53,069 bases of DNA. Origin: an uncultured Alphaproteobacteria bacterium. Lineage in GTDB: Bacteria; Pseudomonadota; Alphaproteobacteria; RF32; CAG-239. The first letter of the stretch is position 1, and each line of letters starts with the position of its first letter. Location: assembly GCA_910577095.1 (NCBI GenBank), contig CAJTLY010000014.1:1-53069 (forward strand), given 5' to 3'. A model generated the notes under the pieces. That model did no database searches and was not told where the DNA came from. It saw nothing but the letters and a program-made list of their open reading frames with translations. Both the position numbers and the translations under genes were made by a program. Positions 7,547 to 14,725 of the stretch are shown piece by piece.

Positions 7547-8029
7547 ATGTTAAAGTCTTTTTTTTCGGAATTTAAGAAGTTTGCCATGCGCGGCAACGTT
7601 ATTGACATGGCGGTCGGTATCATTATCGGGGCGGCTTTCGGCAAAATCGTCGACTCGATGGTCAAAGACGTGATCATGCCGCCGATCGGGGTATTGCTCG
7701 GTACGATGGATTTTTCCAACCTCTTTTTTGTGTTGAAAGACGTTCCCGGACACGAAGGCAGTTATGCTTCGCTGGCACAGGCGGTTCAGGCCGGTGCAAC
7801 CACTTTAAATCTCGGCAGTTTTCTGAACGCGGTAATCAGCTTTATTATTGTCGCCTTTGCCGTATTTGTACTGATCAAAGGCATCAACAAGGTTCAGAGC
7901 TCGCTTGAAAGCAAAGAAGCGGAAGAAGCCGCGGCAGCTGCGCCGACCACCAAGGAATGCCCGTACTGCTGCTCGGAAATTCCGGTCAAGGCGGTTCGTT
8001 GTCCGCACTGCACTTCGGAACTGAAGTAG
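7547..8029 (+). CDS. mscL: Large-conductance mechanosensitive channel MscL with a C-terminal zinc ribbon
   Basis: MscL opens as a pentamer in the inner membrane to release solutes on hypo-osmotic shock. The 160-residue product has the N-terminal helix (FFSEFKKFAMRGNVIDMAVGIIIGAAFGKIVDS), pore-lining TM1, a periplasmic loop and TM2 (about residues 88-112). Instead of only the usual charged helix bundle, it ends in a linker and a CxxC-x10-CxxC zinc-ribbon-like module (CPYCCSEIPVKAVRCPHC, Cys138 to Cys155). ATG 7547 has AGGAG at the right distance. The gene is monocistronic between terminators and sits between nusG and rplK, an unusual place. Confidence 0.93.
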   Translation: MLKSFFSEFKKFAMRGNVIDMAVGIIIGAAFGKIVDSMVKDVIMPPIGVLLGTMDFSNLFFVLKDVPGHEGSYASLAQAVQAGATTLNLGSFLNAVISFIIVAFAVFVLIKGINKVQSSLESKEAEEAAAAAPTTKECPYCCSEIPVKAVRCPHCTSELK

Positions 8030-8045
8030 CAGAAAGAAAAAATGA

Positions 8046-8084
8046 TAAACGGATCTCCGGAATAACGGGGATCCGTTTTGTGTT
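8046..8084 (+). terminator. Intrinsic terminator after mscL
   Basis: ACGGATCTCC pairs with GGGGATCCGT (one G-T pair) around an eight-base loop, followed by TTTTGTGTTTT. Confidence 0.8.
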
Positions 8085-8119
8085 TTAAAAACCTAAGCGG
8101 CATGAGAAGCGCCGGAAAC

Positions 8120-8156
8120 TAAAAAACACTGCGGTCGAAAGACAGCAGTGTTTTTG
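8120..8156. terminator. Bidirectional terminator
   Basis: AAAACACTGC and GCAGTGTTTT arms give T runs in both directions. On the minus strand it ends the 73-residue gene. Confidence 0.75.
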
Positions 8157-8177
8157 AACGGATGTTACGGCAGGGGG

Positions 8178-8399
8178 TCAAAGATTGCCGACCAGTTGCA
8201 TTGCGGCACCGTTGTATTCGGCATGGGCAAACAACCGCAAAATTTCCGTTTGGGTGGAACCCGCCGATATGTACATGACCGTTGCGCCGTATTTGGCGAT
8301 GATGTTTTTTCCCGAGAGGGAAAGCGCTTCGAGCGAGGCGGCGAAGATGTTGAGATTTTCGCCTTGTGCCACACAGTAGGTAACTTTTTCGCTTCTCAT
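8178..8399 (-). CDS. Hypothetical protein, 73 residues
   Basis: No family recognised with certainty. The product (MRSEKVTYCVAQGENLNIF to AAMQLVGNL) has a mixed alpha/beta look, no signal peptide and no membrane helix. Evidence for a real gene: a near-consensus minus-strand promoter (TTGACA, 17 bases, TATTCT) 50 bases upstream and a strong terminator just downstream. Against it: no clear ribosome binding site in front of the ATG at 8399. It lies as a free-standing unit between mscL and rplK. Confidence 0.5.
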   Translation of the reverse strand: MRSEKVTYCVAQGENLNIFAASLEALSLSGKNIIAKYGATVMYISAGSTQTEILRLFAHAEYNGAAMQLVGNL

Positions 8400-8448
8400 A
8401 TTGCTGAATTTTAAAATGTTAGTGAAAATAATTGATCATTGCAAAAAG

Positions 8449-8477
8449 AGAATAGGCGATTGCGGCGGCGTTGTCAA
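8449..8477 (-). promoter_or_regulatory. Promoter of the 73-residue gene
   Basis: On the minus strand TTGACA (8477-8472) and TATTCT (8454-8449) are separated by exactly 17 bases. Confidence 0.6.
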
Positions 8478-8528
8478 CCGAAGATATCGTCAGCTCTGAA
8501 AAAAGATTGTTTGCGGTGAAGAAAAAGC

Positions 8529-8556
8529 TTGCAAAATGAATTGATTGTGATATACA
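8529..8556 (+). promoter_or_regulatory. Promoter of rplK-rplA
   Basis: TTGCAA (8529-8534) and TATACA (8551-8556) are 16 bases apart. Transcription would begin just before the L1-type leader stem at 8559. Confidence 0.6.
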
Positions 8557-8558
8557 AA

Positions 8559-8633
8559 GGCGAATCATTAAGGAGGGGATTCCCTTTCTTGATGGAAATT
8601 CGTTTATTTATCACAATTTGTGGGGGATTCGCC
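8559..8633 (+). promoter_or_regulatory. Predicted L1-binding leader (rplK-rplA autoregulation)
   Basis: GGCGAATC (8559-8566) pairs with GATTCGCC (8626-8633). Further in, GATGG (8591-8595) faces GTGGGGG (8620-8626) across an inner stem AAATT/AATTT. The GATG / GTGGG pair flanking a helix is the known ribosomal protein L1 binding motif shared by 23S rRNA and L1-controlled mRNA leaders. Free L1 would bind here and repress translation of rplK and rplA. The pairing is seen in the sequence; L1 binding is inferred from the motif and its position. Confidence 0.6.
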
Positions 8634-8670
8634 ATAATCTTACCACAAACCTGTAAAGTGAGGTATTAAA

Positions 8671-9111
8671 ATGGCTGTTAAATCTAAAAAGAAGATTTTA
8701 GGATTAATCAAGCTGCAAATCCCCGCCGGAAAGGCCAACCCTTCTCCGCCGGTCGGTCCTGCTTTGGGCCAGAAAGGCTTGAATATTATGGAATTCTGCA
8801 AAGCTTTCAATGCAGCAACCCAGAAAATGGAACCGGGTATTCCGGTGCCGGTCGTTATCACCGCTTACGAAGACAAGTCGTTTACTTTTGTCACCAAGCT
8901 GCCGCCGGTTGCTTATTATATCAAACAGGCTGCCAAAATTAAATCTGCTTCCAAAGAACCGGGTAAGGTTTTTGTCGGACAGATTACGATGGCTCAGGTA
9001 AAAGAAATCGCCGAAGCCAAAATGCCGGATTTGAACTGCGCAACAGTCGAAGCCGCCATGAATATGGTAAAAGGTCAGGCTGTTTCGATGGGTGTAAAGG
9101 TTGTGGAGTAG
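8671..9111 (+). CDS. rplK: 50S ribosomal protein L11
   Basis: L11 forms the GTPase-associated centre of the large subunit with 23S rRNA and helps RelA sense stalled ribosomes. The 146-residue product has the N-terminal proline-rich segment (IKLQIPAGKANPSPPVGPALGQKGLNIMEFCKAFN, quoted in part by position 12-46) and the C-terminal RNA-binding domain. The ATG at 8671 follows GTGAGG. It heads the rplK-rplA pair, with rplA starting four bases after its stop, and lies behind a predicted L1-responsive leader. Confidence 0.97.
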   Translation: MAVKSKKKILGLIKLQIPAGKANPSPPVGPALGQKGLNIMEFCKAFNAATQKMEPGIPVPVVITAYEDKSFTFVTKLPPVAYYIKQAAKIKSASKEPGKVFVGQITMAQVKEIAEAKMPDLNCATVEAAMNMVKGQAVSMGVKVVE

Positions 9112-9115
9112 GACA

Positions 9116-9799
9116 ATGGCAGGAAAAAGAATTGAAAACGCATATAAAACCATTGAAAAGTCTAAGCTGTATTCTTTGAAGGATGCCGTTAAGCTGGTTA
9201 AGGAAAATGCGAATGCCAAATTTGACGAAACCGTCGATTTGGCGATTAACCTGGGTATTGATCCGAAATATGCCGACCAGATGGTTCGCGGCGTTTGCTC
9301 GCTGCCGAACGGAACCGGCAAAACCGTCCGCGTTGCCGTTTTGGCTCAGGGCGAAAAAGCCGATGAAGCCAAAGCAGCCGGTGCCGATATTGTCGGTGCC
9401 GAAAATCTGATCGACTCGATCTTGTCCGGTAAAATTGATTTTGACCGCTGCATCGCCACCCCGGATATGATGGGATTGGCCGGTCGCGTTGCCCGCGTTC
9501 TGGGACCGAAAGGCCTGATGCCGAACCCGAAACTGGGTACGGTTACCATGGATGTTGCCGGTGCTGTTAAGAAAGCTAAGGCCGGTGAAGTTCAGTACCG
9601 CGCCGAAAAGACCGGTATCGTTCATGCCGGTGTCGGCAAAGTAAGCTTCAGCGAAGAAGCTATTTATGAAAATGCCAAGGCTTTGATCGACGCTGTTATC
9701 AAAGCCAAGCCGTCGGGTGCCAAGGGAACTTATCTGAAAAAGATTTCGATCAGTTCGACCATGGGTGCCGGCGTGCATGTTGATCTTGCCAACTTGTAA
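9116..9799 (+). CDS. rplA: 50S ribosomal protein L1
   Basis: L1 builds the mobile L1 stalk that moves E-site tRNA and is the translational repressor of its own operon. The 227-residue product shows the family signature region GRVARVLGPKGLMPNPKLGT and the C-terminal KAKPSGAKGTYLKKISISSTMG. ATG 9116 is chosen over an upstream GTG (9101) that would overlap rplK; GGAGTAGGA lies just before it. It is cotranscribed with rplK, and a separate leader follows before rplJ. Confidence 0.97.
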   Translation: MAGKRIENAYKTIEKSKLYSLKDAVKLVKENANAKFDETVDLAINLGIDPKYADQMVRGVCSLPNGTGKTVRVAVLAQGEKADEAKAAGADIVGAENLIDSILSGKIDFDRCIATPDMMGLAGRVARVLGPKGLMPNPKLGTVTMDVAGAVKKAKAGEVQYRAEKTGIVHAGVGKVSFSEEAIYENAKALIDAVIKAKPSGAKGTYLKKISISSTMGAGVHVDLANL

Positions 9800-9876
9800 G
9801 ATCGGCTGAAATTTCGGGGCGGCAATCGCTGCCCCGCGTTTCGGAAAGATTTCGGTTCAAGAATCTTTCTGAAAAA

Positions 9877-9956
9877 CTGTCCAAGACTGCAGGTGGGCAA
9901 CCTTAAATATCCTGCATAGACGGGAGTGAAGATATGAGTTTTTTTCTCCTGGACAG
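9877..9956 (+). promoter_or_regulatory. Ribosomal protein L10 leader (rplJ-rplL autoregulation)
   Basis: The outer stem CTGTCC (9877-9882) / GGACAG (9951-9956) encloses the characteristic AAGACTGCAGG ... CCTGCATAGACGGGAG elements of the L10 leader, bound by the L10(L12)4 complex to repress translation. Two further hairpins flank it: GAAAGATT/AATCTTTC at 9844-9869 and TCACC/GGTGA with GCGGC/GCCGC inside at 9964-9990. Another hairpin, GGGGCGGC/GCTGCCCC (9818-9837), follows rplA. Confidence 0.85.
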
Positions 9957-10042
9957 ATTAACCTCACCGCGCGGCTTGCCGCAAAGGTGAAATTGTAAAA
10001 TATAACATCTGGATTTTAGATGTTTTGTTTGGAGATAGAAAA

Positions 10043-10528
10043 GTGAATCGTGATGAAAAAGCACAATTGCTGAATGAACTCAAGCAGTTGTTTGATGATT
10101 CCGAAGTTGTGGTAATCTCTCATTATAAAGGGCTTACCGTGGCTGAGGTTTCGGAATTGAGAAACAACATCCGCAAAGCCGGTGCCGGGTTCAAGGTAAC
10201 TAAAAACCGCATCACTCGTCTGGCTCTGAAAGATACCAAGTTTGCAGATTTGGCAGACAAATTTACCGGTCCGACCGCAATTGCATTTGCCAACGACCCG
10301 ATTTCTGCCTGCAAAGCTTGTGTCGAATTTGCAAAAGGTAACGAAAAGCTGATTGTCGTCGGCGGCGCTATGGGAACAGGTGTTCTCTCCGTTGAAGAAA
10401 TCAAGCGCCTGGCAAGTATTCCGTCGGTCGACGAACTGCGCGCCAAGATCATCGGTCTGCTGCAGGCTCCGGCCGCACAGCTGGCCCGGGTTACCAAAGC
10501 TTACTCGGAAAAGGACATGGCAGCTTAG
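10043..10528 (+). CDS. rplJ: 50S ribosomal protein L10
   Basis: L10 anchors L7/L12 dimers to the ribosome and is the autorepressor acting on the leader just upstream. The 161-residue product starts VNRDEKAQLLNELKQLF, the usual family start, using GTG at 10043 with GGAGAT before it; a TTG at 10025 would only add six residues. The body (SHYKGLTVAEVSELRNNIRKAG, then TKNRITRLALKDTKF) is typical. The C-terminal helix that binds L12 is present (LLQAPAAQLARVTKAYSEK). It is followed 61 bases later by rplL. Confidence 0.96.
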   Translation: MNRDEKAQLLNELKQLFDDSEVVVISHYKGLTVAEVSELRNNIRKAGAGFKVTKNRITRLALKDTKFADLADKFTGPTAIAFANDPISACKACVEFAKGNEKLIVVGGAMGTGVLSVEEIKRLASIPSVDELRAKIIGLLQAPAAQLARVTKAYSEKDMAA

Positions 10529-10589
10529 GTTGTCGCTTGTTTGTGGTTTTTAATTTAAAAGATTTAATTTTATTTATTGGAGAAAAAAA

Positions 10590-10958
10590 ATGGCCGATTT
10601 AGCCAAATTAGTCGATGAATTGTCAGCCCTGACTGTTATGGAAGCTGCTGATCTTTCTAAAATGTTAGAAGAAAAATGGGGCGTTTCTGCCGCTGCCGCC
10701 GTTGCTGTTGCCGCCGGTGGTGCCGCTGCTGCTGCCGAAGAAGAAAAAGACGAATTCGAAGTTGTTCTGGTTGCTGCCGGTGACAACAAGATTAACGTCA
10801 TTAAAGAAATCAGAGCAATTACCCAGTTGGGTCTGAAAGAAGCCAAAGACCTGGTTGACGGTGCGCCGAAGACTGTAAAAGAAAGCGCTCCGAAAGCCGA
10901 AGCCGAAGAAATCAAGAAGAAACTTGAAGCTGCCGGCGCTAAGGTTGAATTGAAGTAA
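10590..10958 (+). CDS. rplL: 50S ribosomal protein L7/L12
   Basis: L7/L12 forms the flexible stalk that recruits and stimulates translation GTPases. The 122-residue product has the N-terminal dimerisation domain (LVDELSALTVMEAADLSKMLEEKWGV), an Ala-rich hinge (residues about 36-52) and the C-terminal factor-binding domain (DEFEVVLVAAGDNKINVIKEIRAITQLGLKEAKDLVD). TTGGAG precedes the ATG. A strong terminator follows at 10980-11017, so the usual continuation into rpoB is lost; rpoB lies 6 kb further on. Confidence 0.97.
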   Translation: MADLAKLVDELSALTVMEAADLSKMLEEKWGVSAAAAVAVAAGGAAAAAEEEKDEFEVVLVAAGDNKINVIKEIRAITQLGLKEAKDLVDGAPKTVKESAPKAEAEEIKKKLEAAGAKVELK

Positions 10959-10979
10959 TTTCAGTTTTAATTGCGACTT

Positions 10980-11017
10980 AAAAAACTCCCTGAGAATACT
11001 CGGGGAGTTTTTTTTAT
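10980..11017 (+). terminator. Intrinsic terminator after rplL
   Basis: AAAAACTCCC and GGGGAGTTTTT form the stem, followed by further T residues. Confidence 0.9.
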
Positions 11018-11125
11018 GGTTTGAAGGCCACACGATCTGTGCAAATGGGTAGATGCAAACGTACGGCCGTCAGGGTTACGGAGCCGTTGGGTGGGACGAA
11101 CGAAGTTCGAGGCAGCTAATATCAC

Positions 11126-11154
11126 TTGCGTTAGATGAGGAAGTTTATTATTAT
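11126..11154 (+). promoter_or_regulatory. Candidate promoter of adhesin gene A
   Basis: TTGCGT (11126-11131), 17 bases, TATTAT (11149-11154). A transcript from here would carry a leader of about 220 bases holding both palindromes. The first part of the gap (11018-11125) holds nothing I can name beyond a short CGAAC/GTTCG hairpin. Confidence 0.4.
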
Positions 11155-11215
11155 AGATAACGGTAAAACATTTTGTTTTGACTTCATTTTGATGGGAAAA
11201 AGGGAAAATTTATTC

Positions 11216-11247
11216 TGTATCAAAAAAAGGTTCGTTTTTTTGATACA
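11216..11247 (+). repeat. 32-bp palindrome A1 (adhesin A leader)
   Basis: TGTATC, A7, centre GGTTCG (11229-11234), T7, GATACA: a perfect inverted repeat with 13-bp arms. It is the upstream member of a pair whose centres lie exactly 118 bp apart. Confidence 0.9.
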
Positions 11248-11333
11248 GGCAAATCGTACAACAAAGAAGAATGAATATCAAGAAAATTGTGTGATTATCA
11301 ATAGGGTAGTGAGAGGGGACAGAAAAAGAAAAA

Positions 11334-11365
11334 TATATCAAAAAAACGAACGTTTAAATGCATTT
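11334..11365 (+). repeat. 32-bp palindrome A2 (adhesin A leader, right arm diverged)
   Basis: TATATC, A7, centre CGAACG (11347-11352), then TTTAAAT instead of T7. The same right-arm form is seen in B1. It overlaps a second palindrome, TTTAAATGCATTTAAA (11353-11368), just upstream of the ribosome binding site. Confidence 0.8.
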
Positions 11366-11382
11366 AAATAAGGACTGTGTCA

Positions 11383-14300
11383 ATGACTGAATATACATCT
11401 TTAGCGATTGCGTTGACGGCGACGACTTTTATGAGCGCGCCGGCAATTGCCGTTTCTTTAACCCCGACTTTGGGAGAAAACAGCGTGTTTTCGTATTCCG
11501 AAGGCTCTGAAAACGATTATAACTTCACATTGCAGGAAGCCGATGCAGAAGGAAATTTGACAACAAAATATTATAAAATCAACCTTAAGCCGGAAGCTTT
11601 CTCAACTTCCCCTCGCATCAGCTGGAGCGAAGTCGGCGAAGACCAGAAAGATGCTGAGAACGTCGTAGAAGTCAAACTTCCTAATAATCAGAACAAATAT
11701 TTCCAATATACTTATACACCGGAAGAAGGCAGAACCGTCTATAACACGCGACAAAACAATACCCTCAGCGGAGATGTTAATGCCGATTTTGTCGAAAGCT
11801 CTTATGCCAGCAATGGTGGCGCTATTTACAATGAAAGCGCTACAATCGGTAACATTACCGGCGATTTTATTGATAATTCTACAAGCGGTTATAGCAATAG
11901 TGGAGGTGCTATTTATAATTACAATGGAAAAATCGGCGACATTACCGGTGATTTTATAAACAACTTTGCTACTGGCGAGGGGAGCGCTATCTTTAATTCT
12001 AAAGGAACTATTGGCGATATTACCGGAAATTTTATCAATAACTATACCTCAGGGGGAAGCGCGGGCAGCTGGTATGGGGGTGCTATTACTAATTATGGTG
12101 ATATTAATAATATCTCCGGCGACTTTATTAGCAACACCTCTCACAACGGCGATAAGAATTATGGTGGCGCTCTTTACAATAAAGGATCTATTCACAACAT
12201 TATCGGTAATTTCATCGGAAATATTTCTAACAACTCCTATGAAAGTCATGGCGCTGCTATTGCCAATGACGGCACTATTGACAATATTACCGGAGATTTT
12301 ATTAAAAACTATGGAAGCCGTAATAGTAACAGCGGAAGTTCCGGAGGCGCTATTGCCAATGCCGGCATCATCGGTAATATTACCGGGAATTTTATCGAAA
12401 ATTTTCTTGCACCTAATGAATCTAACCCATCTTATGACAGTAGCTACGGCGGCGCTATTTCTAATTCCGGCATTATCGGCGACATTACCGGGAATTTTAT
12501 TAAAAATCATGCCAGCACCATAGGCGGAGCTATTATCAATTACAACAATATAAGCAATATTAGTGGTAACTTTATAAATAATTATGTTTCCCATATAGAT
12601 TTGGCATTTGGAGGTGCGGTCTTTTCTGCAAGTAATAATATGACTTTTAGTTCTACTGCAGACACCCATTTCTTTTCTGGGAACTATACCCAAGACAAAC
12701 GTGGTAAGATTTACAATGCTATAACCCTTCTGGGCGATCTAACTTCTATAGAAAATGACAGCGCAATAACACTTTTCGGTTCTTTAAACTTCATTACCAA
12801 AGAAAACGGGGTTTGGGTTATTAATGATAATATTGACAGTAATAATATCTTAGAAAACATACCTGATGCACCACAAATACAATTACAACATGAATACAAA
12901 TTTACCGGCGATGGCACCGGAACGGTATGGATTAACAACGACATTATCAATGCCAGCAAGGTCACTGTAGACAATACCACGCTCAAGTTTGGCGCTTATC
13001 AGCATGAAGATAAAACCGCCCTCAACTGGGACGGTCACGGACGCTTTGTTGCGGCATTAAATGCTGACGGTTCTGCCAACCTTGATGCTCCGGCGGTAAC
13101 GAAACTATCCTTAAACAATGCCACCTTCGACCTCTTCAACCAATACCAGGACACGGTCAATTTAGCCGGCTATTCGGCCACCGACAGCTATTTGCATTTG
13201 GATGTTAATATTGAAAATCTGACGGCCGATAAACTGGTTGTGAACGGCAATGTCGAAGGTACGACCAAACTGATTCTTTACCCGACTTCCGACAAGGACA
13301 TTCGCGGCGAAAGCATTTTGTTTGCAGAGTCAACCAATGACACAACCGGAAATGCTGATTCTTTCGAGGTCTTTCGCGTTTACAAAAGCCCTTATATGTT
13401 TGATGTGAACTACAGTCAAATCGCAGAAGGCGAAAATCAATGGAACTTGTCCATGAACGATGTTGAAAACCCGGATTATGAAGTTGAACCTGAACCGGAT
13501 CCGGAACCCACTCCCCCTACTCCGGAAGAACCCGATGTTCCTTCGCCGATTATCAGCAACAAGGTTTATTCCGAGGTTATCGCCTACACTGGTCTGCATG
13601 CAGCTTCAGTTGAACAAACCCGTTCAATGGTCAGCAACATCAGAAGCGAGGTAGCCGCTAACAGCTTGCTGCCAGACTTTTGCTTATCAACAAAAGATCG
13701 CAAAGATAATCTTTGCAACATGTTTTTATACAACGCCTGGGTCAATCCGATTTACCATTACGCCGACATCAAAGCGCCGGTTGATATGGATGCCGATATA
13801 TGGGGCGTGGAAGCCGGATTTGATGTTCAAGCCAATCAGAACCATAAAATCGGCGTTTTTGCTTCTTATCGGAAAGGTAACTATGACCTGAGCGGCAAAA
13901 GCGACAAATTCTATTCGCCGGTTGGTTCCGAGATTGACATCGACAGTTACATCGGCGGTTTATACTACCGTTATGACTACCGTCACTTATGGACTTTTGC
14001 CACTCTTTACGGCGGTGTTCAAAAGGCCGATATTAAAACCGACGACGGCATCAAAGCCGACACGGACGGCACACAACTCGGCGCCAGTGCGGAAACCGGA
14101 TATATCTTCAACTTGTCCGATACTCTCAAACTGGAGCCAAGCTTAGGCGTGTTCTATACCCAAGTTGATTTTGACAATGTCAAAGACCGGGTGGGCAAAA
14201 CCGCTCAATACGACACTGTTCGCCAGACTGAAATTGAACTCGGTGTCAAGTTGGAGAAATACTTCAATTTGGACAACGGCATCGCCAAAGTCTATGCCAA

Positions 14301-14520
14301 ACCGAGCGTTATCCAAGTGATGACTTCCGGCGACAAGGTCAGAATTACCGGCTTTGACAACAAAGTTTCAACTTACGATGACGGAACTTTGGGAAGATTT
14401 GAACTCGGCGGTCGATACGCGATTACCGACCAACTTTCAACCTATGGTTATGTCAACTACACCTTCGGCGACGATTATGACGCCGCTTCCGCAGGTGTCG
14501 GCTTAAGTTACAGCTGGTAA
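11383..14520 (+). CDS. Pmp-like autotransporter adhesin A, 1045 residues
   Basis: Type V secreted surface protein: the passenger folds as a beta-helix outside the cell and the C-terminal barrel sits in the outer membrane. Visible parts are a signal peptide (MTEYTSLAIALTATTFMSAPAIA), about ten imperfect repeats of roughly 28 residues (DNA about 11770-12640) with GGAIYN and GDITGDFINN cores, a second passenger region, a Pro/Glu linker near residues 700-720 and a barrel from about 770 ending in LSYSW. GGAI plus FxxN is the repeat grammar of chlamydial Pmp adhesins. ATG 11383 has AAGGA 8 bases upstream; GTG 11377 is an alternative. It lies between rplL and hisS, is followed by its own terminator, and shares leader and barrel with the gene at 50010-52727. 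Confidence 0.9.
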   Translation: MTEYTSLAIALTATTFMSAPAIAVSLTPTLGENSVFSYSEGSENDYNFTLQEADAEGNLTTKYYKINLKPEAFSTSPRISWSEVGEDQKDAENVVEVKLPNNQNKYFQYTYTPEEGRTVYNTRQNNTLSGDVNADFVESSYASNGGAIYNESATIGNITGDFIDNSTSGYSNSGGAIYNYNGKIGDITGDFINNFATGEGSAIFNSKGTIGDITGNFINNYTSGGSAGSWYGGAITNYGDINNISGDFISNTSHNGDKNYGGALYNKGSIHNIIGNFIGNISNNSYESHGAAIANDGTIDNITGDFIKNYGSRNSNSGSSGGAIANAGIIGNITGNFIENFLAPNESNPSYDSSYGGAISNSGIIGDITGNFIKNHASTIGGAIINYNNISNISGNFINNYVSHIDLAFGGAVFSASNNMTFSSTADTHFFSGNYTQDKRGKIYNAITLLGDLTSIENDSAITLFGSLNFITKENGVWVINDNIDSNNILENIPDAPQIQLQHEYKFTGDGTGTVWINNDIINASKVTVDNTTLKFGAYQHEDKTALNWDGHGRFVAALNADGSANLDAPAVTKLSLNNATFDLFNQYQDTVNLAGYSATDSYLHLDVNIENLTADKLVVNGNVEGTTKLILYPTSDKDIRGESILFAESTNDTTGNADSFEVFRVYKSPYMFDVNYSQIAEGENQWNLSMNDVENPDYEVEPEPDPEPTPPTPEEPDVPSPIISNKVYSEVIAYTGLHAASVEQTRSMVSNIRSEVAANSLLPDFCLSTKDRKDNLCNMFLYNAWVNPIYHYADIKAPVDMDADIWGVEAGFDVQANQNHKIGVFASYRKGNYDLSGKSDKFYSPVGSEIDIDSYIGGLYYRYDYRHLWTFATLYGGVQKADIKTDDGIKADTDGTQLGASAETGYIFNLSDTLKLEPSLGVFYTQVDFDNVKDRVGKTAQYDTVRQTEIELGVKLEKYFNLDNGIAKVYAKPSVIQVMTSGDKVRITGFDNKVSTYDDGTLGRFELGGRYAITDQLSTYGYVNYTFGDDYDAASAGVGLSYSW

Positions 14521-14530
14521 GGAAAGTTAA

Positions 14531-14564
14531 AGCCCCCTTCTGATACGAGAAGGGGGATTTTTGT
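14531..14564 (+). terminator. Intrinsic terminator after adhesin A
   Basis: CCCCCTTCT and AGAAGGGGG arms are followed by ATTTTTG. Confidence 0.85.
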
Positions 14565-14660
14565 AAACGACTGCAAATTTCGTATTTGCGAAAGGCGTTT
14601 TGGTGTCACAATGCTGACGTATTGGGGCGCAAAACGTTGGTGGCGCGGGCGTAAAAGCGC

Positions 14661-14689
14661 TTGACAAGCCGTTAAAGTTACCGTACCTT
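14661..14689 (+). promoter_or_regulatory. Promoter of hisS
   Basis: TTGACA (14661-14666), 17 bases, TACCTT (14684-14689), 36 bases before the ATG. Confidence 0.6.
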
Positions 14690-14725
14690 TTTTGTCAATT
14701 GTATTTATAGTGGAGAGACTTGATT

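Noticed and set aside
11084..11115. A third palindrome for adhesin A exactly 132 bp upstream of A1
   Set aside because: The centre CGAACG is found at 11097-11102, exactly the expected spacing, but the A7 and T7 arms are absent, so chance cannot be excluded.
11216..11247. A/T palindromes as intrinsic terminators
   Set aside because: The stem is nearly all A:T and the T run is inside the stem, not after it; at adhesins they lie within the leader before the gene.
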